64,000 bases of DNA. Source: Pseudomonas marginalis (GTDB lineage Bacteria > Pseudomonadota > Gammaproteobacteria > Pseudomonadales > Pseudomonadaceae). The translations under genes and the position numbers were made by a program. Below, in pieces: positions 1 to 7,328 of the stretch. The notes under the pieces were generated by a model. It ran no database searches. It was given only the letters and a program-made list of their open reading frames with translations, and had not been told where the DNA came from. Each line of letters opens with the position of its first letter. The stretch's first letter is position 1. Where the stretch lies: assembly GCF_024169655.1 (NCBI RefSeq), contig NZ_JALJWV010000001.1:5190001-5254000 (forward strand), written 5' to 3'.

Positions 1-779
1 GGGTTGTTCTGGCTTGGTTTGGCAAGGGCTTCGTATTCAGCTTGATCAAGCTGTTTAGGTGCGGCCTTGACTTCGGCTACCCAGGCGTCGAATTCTTCCT
101 GGCTCGTCGAGATCGCTTTGAATTTCATGCCGGTAAAGCCAGCGCCGCTATAGTTGGCGGAGATGCCGTCCATTTCAGCTTTCTGGTTGGCCATCAGGTG
201 CAGCTTGGTCTGCATGCCGGCCATCGCATAGATCTGGCCACCCAGGCCTGGAATGAAGAACGAGTTCATCACAGTGTCGGAGGTGATCTTGAAGTTAACC
301 GGGGTATGTTCCGGGAACACGATCTTGTTGACGGTGGCGATACCCAGGTCCGGGTAGATGAACAGCCACTTCCAATCCAGCGCGACCACTTCGATATTGA
401 TCGGCTTGGCGTCGGATTCCAGCGGACGGTACGGGTCCAGTGCGTGGGTGGACTTGTAGGTCACATAACCCAGGGCAATGATGATGAGGATCGGAACCAG
501 CCACACCGCGATTTCAATCTTGGTGGAGTGCGACCACTTCGGCGCGTAAGTCGCCTTGGTGTTCGACGCGCGGTATTTCCAGGCGAAGGCGAAGGTCATG
601 ATGATCACAGGAACCACTACCAGCAACATCAGCAGGGTGGCGGTGATGATCAGGTTGCGTTCATCCAGACCGACCTGTCCTTTGGGGTCGAGCAAGGCCC
701 ACTTGCAGCCTCCCAGCATTAACATCATGCCAAGCAGCGGCAAAAAGCCTAGTAATCGGGGGTACCTGTTTTTACTCAT
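1..779 (-). CDS. cyoA: Cytochrome bo3 ubiquinol oxidase subunit II (partial)
   Basis: This is subunit II of the cytochrome bo3 quinol oxidase, a membrane-bound terminal oxidase that pumps protons while reducing oxygen. The reading frame starts at 779 and runs off the left edge of the window, so only the first 259 codons are present. The N-terminus is a lipoprotein signal with lipobox LGGC. Two membrane helices follow (about residues 40-65 and 85-105), then the periplasmic cupredoxin-like domain with motifs such as VALDWKWLFIYP and NSFFIPGLGGQIYAM typical of CyoA. As expected for a quinol oxidase, the CuA ligand set of cytochrome c oxidases is not seen. The rest of the cyo operon would lie outside the window to the left. 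Confidence 0.95.
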   Translation of the reverse strand, partial: MSKNRYPRLLGFLPLLGMMLMLGGCKWALLDPKGQVGLDERNLIITATLLMLLVVVPVIIMTFAFAWKYRASNTKATYAPKWSHSTKIEIAVWLVPILIIIALGYVTYKSTHALDPYRPLESDAKPINIEVVALDWKWLFIYPDLGIATVNKIVFPEHTPVNFKITSDTVMNSFFIPGLGGQIYAMAGMQTKLHLMANQKAEMDGISANYSGAGFTGMKFKAISTSQEEFDAWVAEVKAAPKQLDQAEYEALAKPSQNN

Positions 780-1569
780 CTCACGACCTCTAAAGCAGCT
801 TGCGCAATGCAGTTGGGTTTTGATCGCCAACACTTCACCCTGCCAAGGGTTGGCATTTCTCTTCGATTGAATAAGAGCCTGCCCGAGCGCCCTGATTGGA
901 CGGTTAACGGACCTGCGGTGAGTTCTTATTCGATTTCGTGGTTAAAGGCCTTGTTACAGACCAATTCCATTTGGTGCGGATAGTTGAAAGGCTGCCGGAA
1001 CCTGGGGTCGCACAGAGCCATCCATCTGCCCCTCGACCGCTCCAATGCTCAAAGATTGAACAGCACCGGACATTCAGTGCGGGCGATTGTAGTTAGCTAG
1101 CGATGTATAAACCATGTCTTATAAAGAAATAATTTTTATCGTTTACAGCAATAATCCTTCACCTATTTTGCAAAAGTTCGCGATCTTATCGCGTTGGATT
1201 CTCAACAAAAACCACAAAAAATGCCGTGTTATAGGGCAAACTGCCACACCCCTTACCCCCTGTAAGGGCCTGAAAAACCGATCCAAGCCCCCATAAAACA
1301 AGGCATTAACAGATCACCGAAAGCCTCGAACGGCGCGCCATTCGCGGTGTCGCTCAAACGATGAACTGACAGCACACATTGACGACGCGGGGCAAATTCA
1401 AGCGGCGGTTCAGCGGCTCAGAAACGTCCTGCGACTGCGTCTGTGTGACAACATGTCGCACACTGCACACCGCCAAAATTGTCCCGCGTCACTGTCCCTT
1501 CATTAATCCCTACAAACAAAAACGCCCCGGCTTTCCCTTGAGAAGGACCGGGGCGTTTCAGTGAACGAC
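780..1569. other. Intergenic region upstream of cyoA
   Basis: This 790-base stretch has no convincing gene. It is AT-rich around 1100-1230. A possible minus-strand -10 box (TACAAT) lies at 1086-1091, but its -35 partner (TGGTTT, 1109-1114) is weak. It would give cyoA a leader of about 300 bases. An 8-bp inverted repeat (GAATAAGA 869-876 and TCTTATTC 924-931) lies within that leader. A 60-codon plus-strand frame at 1114 has no ribosome binding site and is not supported. The right end holds the dsbB terminator. Confidence 0.5.
1519..1559 (-). terminator. Intrinsic terminator after dsbB
   Basis: An inverted repeat, AACGCCCCGG (from 1521) and CCGGGGCGTT (to 1557), brackets a 17-base loop just downstream of the dsbB stop codon. 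On the minus strand it is followed by T-rich sequence, as expected for a rho-independent terminator. Confidence 0.75.
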
Positions 1570-2076
1570 TCAGGCTTTGCGTTGGCGATTACGATAGATA
1601 CCCAGGGGCACCAGGATCACCGTCAGCACAAACGCCACCAGCGCCCATTGCGCCAGTGACAGGCCGAGCACCGGCGGGTACGGCGTGCTGCAGAAGCCAT
1701 CGACCTGGAAGACCAGTGGAAACACCTTCGCCAGGGGCAGGCCGTCAACGATCGGTTGCAGCACATCCACGCCGCAACTGACCTCGGGGAAGAACTGGGT
1801 GTACACATGGTGGCCGGCAGCGGCCACGCCGCCCAGGGCACTGAGGACCACCAAGCCTTCAAACAGCGTGATCGCGCCTTTGCTGCGCATGGCTGCACCG
1901 ATAAACGCAAAGACCGCAATCAACAGCAAGGCGTAGCGTTGCAGGATACACAGCGGGCACGGCGCCTCGCCCAACACCACCTGCATGTACAGCGCACCGC
2001 CGATCAGCGCCAGGCAGATGATGCCCAGCAACACCAGAAAGCGCCGTTCCCTGCCTAAACGCAATTCGTCACTCAT
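1570..2076 (-). CDS. dsbB: Disulfide bond formation protein B
   Basis: DsbB is the inner-membrane quinone reductase that reoxidises periplasmic DsbA. The 168-residue protein has four predicted membrane helices and both cysteine pairs needed for electron transfer: a CPLC motif in the first periplasmic loop, then the SCGVD and FCSTP cysteines in the second. I chose the start at 2076 (MSDELRLG) because GGGATACGGAG stands just before it. An in-frame start 16 codons upstream lacks such a site and would add a non-membrane extension. It lies between cyoA and the fhp gene, all on the minus strand but with separate intergenic regions. Its placement beside cyo may reflect a shared need for the quinone pool, which is inference. 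Confidence 0.93.
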   Translation of the reverse strand: MSDELRLGRERRFLVLLGIICLALIGGALYMQVVLGEAPCPLCILQRYALLLIAVFAFIGAAMRSKGAITLFEGLVVLSALGGVAAAGHHVYTQFFPEVSCGVDVLQPIVDGLPLAKVFPLVFQVDGFCSTPYPPVLGLSLAQWALVAFVLTVILVPLGIYRNRQRKA

Positions 2077-2184
2077 CTCCGTATCCCTTTGTTTGATTGT
2101 GCCAATGGCCGCAAGTTTACACACAGAGAGTGGTTTAAACAGAGAGGGGTTAACAGGGGATTAATCGGGAGGAATGGAGCACTG

Positions 2185-2276
2185 AATGTGGGAGGGGCTT
2201 GCCCCCGATAGCGGTGTGTCAGCCACAGATAAGCTGACTGATCCACCGCTATCGGGGGCAAGCCCCCTCCCACATT
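2185..2276. repeat. REPIN (inverted REP pair)
   Basis: Two REP arms (GTGGGAGGGGCTTGCCCC and its inverse GGGGCAAGCCCCCTCCCAC) flank a central stretch with the GATAGCGGTG / CACCGCTATC complement, so the whole element can fold into one long hairpin. The left arm is one G shorter than the usual 16-mer. It sits between fhp and dsbB. Confidence 0.9.
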
Positions 2277-2301
2277 TTGAACAGTGTGAACCTTTAGGTG
2301 G

Positions 2302-3483
2302 TTATTCCAGGGCTGCGGCCGGGCCGAAGAATTCGTAGCGGCTTTGTTTTTCGGGTACGCCCAAGGCTTTGAGGTGGCGCTTGATCGCGGCCATGAAACC
2401 TTTAGGGCCGAGGAAGTATGCATCCAGGTCGCGCTGCTCGGGCAACCACGCCGCGAGTTGTTCCTGGCTCAGCAGCCCCACGGTGTCGCCTGCCGGGCTC
2501 ACGCCATCGTCCTCGTCATAGCAGTAGAAGCGCTTGAGTTGCGGATGCTTGGCCGCCAGGGCATCGACCCACTCCCGAAACGCATGCACCCCGCCGTTAC
2601 GCGCACAGTGGATAAAGTGCACCGGGCGCTGGGTAGCCAGGGCCGCTTCGAGCATCGGCAGTGTTGGCGTAATGCCCACTCCGCCACTGATCAGCACCAG
2701 CGGTTTATCGCTGGCCGCCAGGGTGAACTCGCCCGCTGGCGGGAACAAGTCGATCGTCGCGCCGACCTGCAGTTGATCATGCAGGTAGTTGGACACCCGC
2801 CCACCGGCTTCGCGCTTGACGCTGATGCGGTATTGGCCGGCATCGCTGAGGGCCGACAAGGAATAGTTGCGGCGCACTTCTTCGCCATCGAGCACCAGCG
2901 TCATACCAATGTACTGACCGGGCGCAGCAGCGAGGATCGGGGCGTTGTCCACCGGGGCGAAATAGAAGGACGTGATTTCGGCACTTTCCTCCACGCGCTT
3001 GACCAGCTTGAACGGCCGCGCACCCCGCCAGCCGCCTGGCGCCTGGGCCTTCTCGTCATAGATCGCGGCTTCGGCGCCGATCAGGATATCCGCCAACTGG
3101 CCGTAGGCCGCGCCCCAGGCGCTCATTACCTCGGGGGTGGCAATCTCGCTGCCCAGCACTTCGGAAATCGCACGCAACAGGCAGGCCCCCACGATCGGGT
3201 AATGTTCCGGCAGGATCTGCAAGGCCACGTGTTTGTTGATGATCTTCGCCACCAGGTCACCCAGTTGATCCAACTGGTCGATATGCCGCGCATACATCAA
3301 TACGCCATTCGCCAGGGCGCGGGGCTGGTCGCCGCTGGCCTGGTGCGCCTGGTTGAACAGCGGGCGGACCTCCGGGTATTCGGAGAGCATCATGCGGTAG
3401 AAATGGGTGATCAGCGCTTCGCCGCCGCTTTCCAGCAGGGGCACGGTGGATTTGACGATGGCACGGTCTTGGGCACTAAGCAT
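2302..3483 (-). CDS. fhp: Flavohaemoglobin / nitric oxide dioxygenase
   Basis: This enzyme converts nitric oxide and oxygen to nitrate using NAD(P)H, FAD and haem, protecting the cytoplasm from nitrosative stress. The 393 residues show the full three-domain layout. An N-terminal globin has proximal His85 in NKHVALQI. An FAD-binding ferredoxin-reductase domain follows from about residue 155, with RNYSLSAL. The C-terminal NAD-binding domain carries GGVGITP. The length is normal for the Hmp/Fhp family. The start at 3483 follows an AGGAGGC-type site. A divergent NorR-type activator gene with three shared operators lies upstream, as known for fhp/fhpR in Pseudomonas, so expression is probably NO-induced through sigma54. 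Confidence 0.96.
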   Translation of the reverse strand: MLSAQDRAIVKSTVPLLESGGEALITHFYRMMLSEYPEVRPLFNQAHQASGDQPRALANGVLMYARHIDQLDQLGDLVAKIINKHVALQILPEHYPIVGACLLRAISEVLGSEIATPEVMSAWGAAYGQLADILIGAEAAIYDEKAQAPGGWRGARPFKLVKRVEESAEITSFYFAPVDNAPILAAAPGQYIGMTLVLDGEEVRRNYSLSALSDAGQYRISVKREAGGRVSNYLHDQLQVGATIDLFPPAGEFTLAASDKPLVLISGGVGITPTLPMLEAALATQRPVHFIHCARNGGVHAFREWVDALAAKHPQLKRFYCYDEDDGVSPAGDTVGLLSQEQLAAWLPEQRDLDAYFLGPKGFMAAIKRHLKALGVPEKQSRYEFFGPAAALE

Positions 3484-3521
3484 GGAGCCTCCTGGGCTTC
3501 TTTACTGATTGCCTTGAGGTA

Positions 3522-3538
3522 ATCAGCATTCATGCCAA
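3522..3538 (-). promoter_or_regulatory. Candidate sigma54 promoter of fhp
   Basis: Read on the minus strand the site is TTGGCATGAATGCTGAT. It keeps the -24 TTGGCA block and a TG at -12, but the -12 GC reads GA, so the match to TTGGCAC-N5-TTGCW is imperfect. It lies 39 bases upstream of the fhp start codon and about 40-110 bases from the three activator sites, the usual geometry for an enhancer-dependent promoter. Confidence 0.5.
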
Positions 3539-3577
3539 CTAATAAATCGTTTAATTTCAACCAGTTAAATTAAACAT

Positions 3578-3634
3578 AGTCAGTATGACTCCTACGCAAT
3601 ATAGTCATAAGGACTACAAGGAGTCATTATGACT
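3578..3634. promoter_or_regulatory. Three NorR/FhpR-type operators
   Basis: Three copies of AGTCA-N3-KGACT lie at 3578-3590, 3603-3615 and 3622-3634. Each contains the GT-N7-AC core known for NorR-family enhancer sites. The middle copy has G instead of T in its right half. The third overlaps the fhpR start codon at 3629, suggesting that the activator also represses or tunes its own expression. Confidence 0.75.
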
Positions 3635-5173
3635 GCGCAATCGCTGCTCACCACCCTGCTCCCCCTGGTCGCCGACCTGTCCCGTGAACTGCCCGAAGGC
3701 GAGCGTTACCGCCGCCTGCTGCACGCCATGCGCGCCCTGCTGCCGTGCGACGCCGCCGCGCTGTTGCGCCTGGACGGCGAGTCGCTGGTGCCGCTGGCCG
3801 TGGACGGCTTGAGCGCCGATACCCTGGGCCGACGCTTCAAGATCAGCGAACACCCGCGTTTCGCCGTGCTGCTCAGCAGCCCCAGCCCGACGCGTTTCGA
3901 CAGCGACAGTGAATTGCCCGATCCCTACGACGGCTTGGTGGACGGCCTGCACGGGCACCTCGAAATTCACGACTGCATGGGCTGCCCGCTGTTTGTCGAT
4001 GACCAACCGTGGGGCCTGCTGACCCTGGACGCCCTCGACCCCGAGCGTTTCGAACGGGTCGAACTGGATGCGCTGCAGGCCTTCGCCAGCCTCGCCGCCG
4101 CCACGGTCAACGTCGCCGAACGCATCGAGCGCCTGGCGTTACGTGCCGAAGACGAACACCAGCGCGCCGAAATCTACCGCCAGGCCAGCGGCCAGCAACA
4201 CAAAGAGATGATCGGCCAGAGCAAGCCCCACAAACGCCTGGTGGAAGAGATCAGCCTGGTGGGCGGCAGCGACCTCACCGTGCTGATCACCGGCGAAACC
4301 GGGGTCGGCAAGGAACTGGTGGCCCAGGCGATCCACGCCGCGTCGTCCCGTGCAGACAAGCCGCTGATCAGCCTCAACTGCGCCGCCCTGCCGGAAACCC
4401 TGGTGGAAAGCGAGCTGTTCGGCCATGTGCGCGGCGCCTTCACCGGCGCGTCGAACGAGCGCCGCGGCAAGTTCGAACTGGCCAATGGCGGCACGCTGTT
4501 TCTGGATGAAGTCGGCGAGTTGTCGTTGACGGTGCAGGCCAAGCTGCTGCGCGTCCTGCAAAGCGGCCAACTGCAACGCCTGGGCTCGGACAAGGAACAT
4601 CAGGTCGACGTGCGCCTGATCGCCGCCACCAACCGCGACCTGGCTGAAGAGGTGCGCAACGGCCGCTACCGTGCCGACTTCTACCACCGCCTCAGCGTCT
4701 ACCCGCTGCAAGTGCCAGCGCTGCGCGAACGCGGGCGCGATGTGTTGCTGCTGGCCGGGTTCTTTCTCGAACAGAACCGTTCACGCATGGGCCTGGGCAG
4801 CCTGCGCCTGACCAGCGACGCCCAGACGGCATTGCTGGCCTACAACTGGCCGGGCAATGTGCGCGAGCTGGAACATTTGATCGGACGCAGCGCACTGAAA
4901 GCCCTGGGAAACTGTCGCGAACGTCCGAAGATTCTCAGCCTGAGCGCCCACGACCTGGACCTACCGGACGTCAGCGCAGCGCTGATCGCCCCCCCACCCG
5001 AAGTAGCCGCCATCGCCAGCGGCGACCTGCGCCAGGCCACCGAACACTACCAGCGCCAAATGATCAACGCCTGCCTGGAACGCCACCAGCACAACTGGGC
5101 CAGCGCCGCCCGCGAACTAGGCCTGGACCGCGCCAACCTAGGCCGCATGGCCAAACGCCTAGGCCTCAAATAA
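3629..5173 (+). CDS. fhpR: NO-responsive sigma54-dependent activator (NorR/FhpR type)
   Basis: This is a bacterial enhancer-binding protein of 514 residues. It has an N-terminal GAF sensor domain (about 20-170), a central AAA+ domain (about 190-420) and a C-terminal Fis-type helix-turn-helix (about 470-514). The AAA+ domain shows the Walker A GETGVGKE, the sigma54-contacting GAFTGA loop and the Walker B region GGTLFLDEVGEL. In characterised NorR proteins the GAF domain holds a non-haem iron that senses NO. Here the divergent target is the flavohaemoglobin gene, the arrangement described for FhpR of P. aeruginosa. A strong AAGGAG site precedes the start. The promoter region contains three operator repeats, one overlapping the start codon. 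Confidence 0.93.
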   Translation: MTAQSLLTTLLPLVADLSRELPEGERYRRLLHAMRALLPCDAAALLRLDGESLVPLAVDGLSADTLGRRFKISEHPRFAVLLSSPSPTRFDSDSELPDPYDGLVDGLHGHLEIHDCMGCPLFVDDQPWGLLTLDALDPERFERVELDALQAFASLAAATVNVAERIERLALRAEDEHQRAEIYRQASGQQHKEMIGQSKPHKRLVEEISLVGGSDLTVLITGETGVGKELVAQAIHAASSRADKPLISLNCAALPETLVESELFGHVRGAFTGASNERRGKFELANGGTLFLDEVGELSLTVQAKLLRVLQSGQLQRLGSDKEHQVDVRLIAATNRDLAEEVRNGRYRADFYHRLSVYPLQVPALRERGRDVLLLAGFFLEQNRSRMGLGSLRLTSDAQTALLAYNWPGNVRELEHLIGRSALKALGNCRERPKILSLSAHDLDLPDVSAALIAPPPEVAAIASGDLRQATEHYQRQMINACLERHQHNWASAARELGLDRANLGRMAKRLGLK

Positions 5174-5207
5174 CCCAAATCCCCCAATCAAACCCAATAA
5201 ATGCAGG

Positions 5208-5250
5208 AAATGCTGAAAATGCTGAAAATGCTGAAAATGCTGAAAATGCA
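5208..5250. repeat. 9-bp tandem repeat (CTGAAAATG)
   Basis: The unit CTGAAAATG is repeated about four and a half times without interruption right after the fhpR stop codon and immediately before a REPIN. It lies outside any gene. The number of copies could vary by slippage. Confidence 0.9.
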
Positions 5251-5255
5251 AAAAA

Positions 5256-5344
5256 ATGTGGGAGGGGGCTTGCCCCCGATAGCAGTGGCTCAGCTACAAA
5301 TAAGTGACTGACCCACCACTATCGGGGGCAAGCCCCCTCCCACC
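5256..5344. repeat. REPIN (inverted REP pair)
   Basis: A full left arm GTGGGAGGGGGCTTGCCCCC and an inverse right arm flank a spacer with the complementary GATAGCAGTGG / CCACTATC ends. It is followed by unusual C-tracts up to 5400, including a run of twelve C residues near 5370-5382. Confidence 0.9.
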
Positions 5345-5402
5345 TAAAGCAACCCCCTCTCACCTTAACCCCCCCCCCCCCACCTTAACCCCCCCTCCCA
5401 CC

Positions 5403-6314
5403 TCAGACTTGCTTCGCCTTAAACACCGGGCTCCCCGCCTGAACCACCTTCCCCCTACGAAACACCAACACATTCCCCACCATCACCAACACCAACCCCG
5501 CCAACGCCGGCGCAGTCCACTGATACCCCTCGGCAAACGCCGACACATTCAGCGCCACCACCGGAAACAGCACCGTGCAATACGCCGCCCGCTCAGGCCC
5601 CATCCGCCCCACCAACGTCAGATACGCCGTAAACCCAATCACCGACCCCGGAATCACCAAGTACCCCAACGCCCCGACATACCGCGCACTCCAATCCATC
5701 TCGAACGGAATCCCGCGCACCACACAATAGGTCGCCAACATCACGGCCCCATACGCCATGCCCCAGGCATTGGTAGTCAACGGCCGCAACCCCGCCTTCT
5801 GCTGCAAACTCGAAAGCATATTGCCAGCCGAAAAACACATCGTCCCCAGCAACGCCAGGCCCAGCCCGAGCAAGGTCTGCGGGCTGGCGGTGTGCCCCGC
5901 CAGCTCCGGCCAGAACAACAGGCCCAACCCCAACAAACCAAGCCCGCCGCCCATCAACACATTGCGCGCGACCCGCTGGCCAAAAAACACCCGCGCATTC
6001 AGGGCATTCCACAACGTCGCCGTGGAAAACACCACCGCCACCAGCCCGCTGGGAATCCACTGGCTGGCCGTGAGAAAGCACATGAAATTCACGCAGAACA
6101 GGCACAAGCCCTGAGCCAGACAGATCAAATGCCCGCGCCGGTTCGTCACCTGCAACTTGCGGCTGAGCAGCAACAGCGCAAACAACACCAGCGCCGCCAG
6201 GCCGAAGCGATAGACGATCGACACAGGAATCGCCACCACGCCCAGTTGCCACTTGAGGGCGATCCAGGTGGTGCCCCAGATCAGCACGGTGAGTAAATAC
6301 AGGAAAAGGTTCAT
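5403..6314 (-). CDS. EamA/DMT family transporter
   Basis: This is a 303-residue inner-membrane protein with about ten hydrophobic helices in two EamA repeats, the normal size of drug/metabolite transporters that export amino acids or other small metabolites. The first helix begins MNLFLYLLTVLIWGTTW, the classical DMT opening. I placed the start at 6314 because GGAG stands eight bases upstream and translation from farther upstream would add a polar tail before helix one. It is transcribed divergently from an AraC-family gene, which is the likely regulator. The substrate cannot be told from sequence. Confidence 0.88.
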   Translation of the reverse strand: MNLFLYLLTVLIWGTTWIALKWQLGVVAIPVSIVYRFGLAALVLFALLLLSRKLQVTNRRGHLICLAQGLCLFCVNFMCFLTASQWIPSGLVAVVFSTATLWNALNARVFFGQRVARNVLMGGGLGLLGLGLLFWPELAGHTASPQTLLGLGLALLGTMCFSAGNMLSSLQQKAGLRPLTTNAWGMAYGAVMLATYCVVRGIPFEMDWSARYVGALGYLVIPGSVIGFTAYLTLVGRMGPERAAYCTVLFPVVALNVSAFAEGYQWTAPALAGLVLVMVGNVLVFRRGKVVQAGSPVFKAKQV

Positions 6315-6452
6315 AACAGGCTCCGCTGGTTGAGCCACAGTGTCACCTTCAACCCCTGGCCGGCACTTGCAGATTCTTGCGCTTTTGTCGCGCGGCGGGC
6401 TCACAGCCCCAGCGGCTCGGAGTAGGATGCAAGGCGTCGGAGAGTACACACC

Positions 6453-7328
6453 ATGTCAACGCTGGAATCCCTGCAAGTCTTTCAAGCCCTCAACCGCTCG
6501 CCCCACGCTCGCCTCGAAGCCTGCGCCGAGCTCGGTGACGGCTTGTCTGCGGCGCTGTGGAGCAACCACCACGACTCCCAGGATTACCAGGCGCCCGGTC
6601 ATCACACCTTGTCCTGCTACATCGGCGGCGGCACCGGCACTTTTCGCCGTGACCAGCCGGGCACCAAAGGCGGGCCTGACAAGTTGTGCATCCTGCCGGC
6701 CGAGCATCAGTCGGCCTGGGTGATCAACGGCGACATCCGCCTGGCCCATGTGTATTTCAGCCAGGCGCAATTCGCCTTGGGCTGCATCACCCTGCTCGAC
6801 CGCGAACCGCGCGCGCTGCAGTTGCAGGAAAGCACCTTCCTCGAAGACCCCAGCCAGGCGCGCCGCTTTCACCAGTTGATCGCCCTCAACTGGCACGAGC
6901 CCGGCGAACGCCTGCTGACCAGCAGCCTGGCCCATGAAATGCTCAGCCACACCCTGCTCAGCCAAGTCGGCGCGCGCGACGGGCTGCGCTTGAAAGGCGG
7001 GCTGGCGGCACATCAACGGCGCTTATTGGTGGACTACATCGAGCAGCACCTGGACGACCCCATCAGCCTTGGTCAATTGGCCGGGATGTGCGCGCTGTCG
7101 GAATACCATTTTGCGCGGATGTTCCGCCAGAGCTTCGGCCTGCCGCCCCATCAATACCTGTTGGCGCGGCGCCTGGCCCGCGCGCAGAACCTGCTGCGCA
7201 GCGGCAGCCTGCCCGTGGGTGATATCGCGTTGATGTGCGGCTTCTCCAGCGCCAGCCACTTCACCCATCGCTTTCGCCAGGCCATGGGCGCGACACCCGG
7301 CGAATACCGTCAGGCGTTCTGCGCTTAA
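6453..7328 (+). CDS. AraC family transcriptional regulator
   Basis: The 291-residue protein has an N-terminal cupin-like sensing region (about 1-180) and a C-terminal AraC DNA-binding domain (about 190-291). The latter contains two helix-turn-helix units, marked by SLGQLAGMCALSEYHFARMF and VGDIALMCGFSSASHFTHRF. A CGGAG site lies before the start. It is divergent from the EamA transporter at a 138-base interval, so control of that exporter is the simplest guess. Its stop codon overlaps the stop of the convergent LuxR-type gene by three bases. Confidence 0.9.
   Translation: MSTLESLQVFQALNRSPHARLEACAELGDGLSAALWSNHHDSQDYQAPGHHTLSCYIGGGTGTFRRDQPGTKGGPDKLCILPAEHQSAWVINGDIRLAHVYFSQAQFALGCITLLDREPRALQLQESTFLEDPSQARRFHQLIALNWHEPGERLLTSSLAHEMLSHTLLSQVGARDGLRLKGGLAAHQRRLLVDYIEQHLDDPISLGQLAGMCALSEYHFARMFRQSFGLPPHQYLLARRLARAQNLLRSGSLPVGDIALMCGFSSASHFTHRFRQAMGATPGEYRQAFCA

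Noticed and set aside
1114..1296. 60-codon plus-strand frame in the cyoA upstream region
   Set aside because: No ribosome binding site, AT-rich and with a codon pattern unlike neighbouring genes.
5304..6296. 330-codon plus-strand frame opposite the EamA gene
   Set aside because: It is the mirror of the transporter gene; the product is Pro/His/Arg-rich nonsense and has no start signal.
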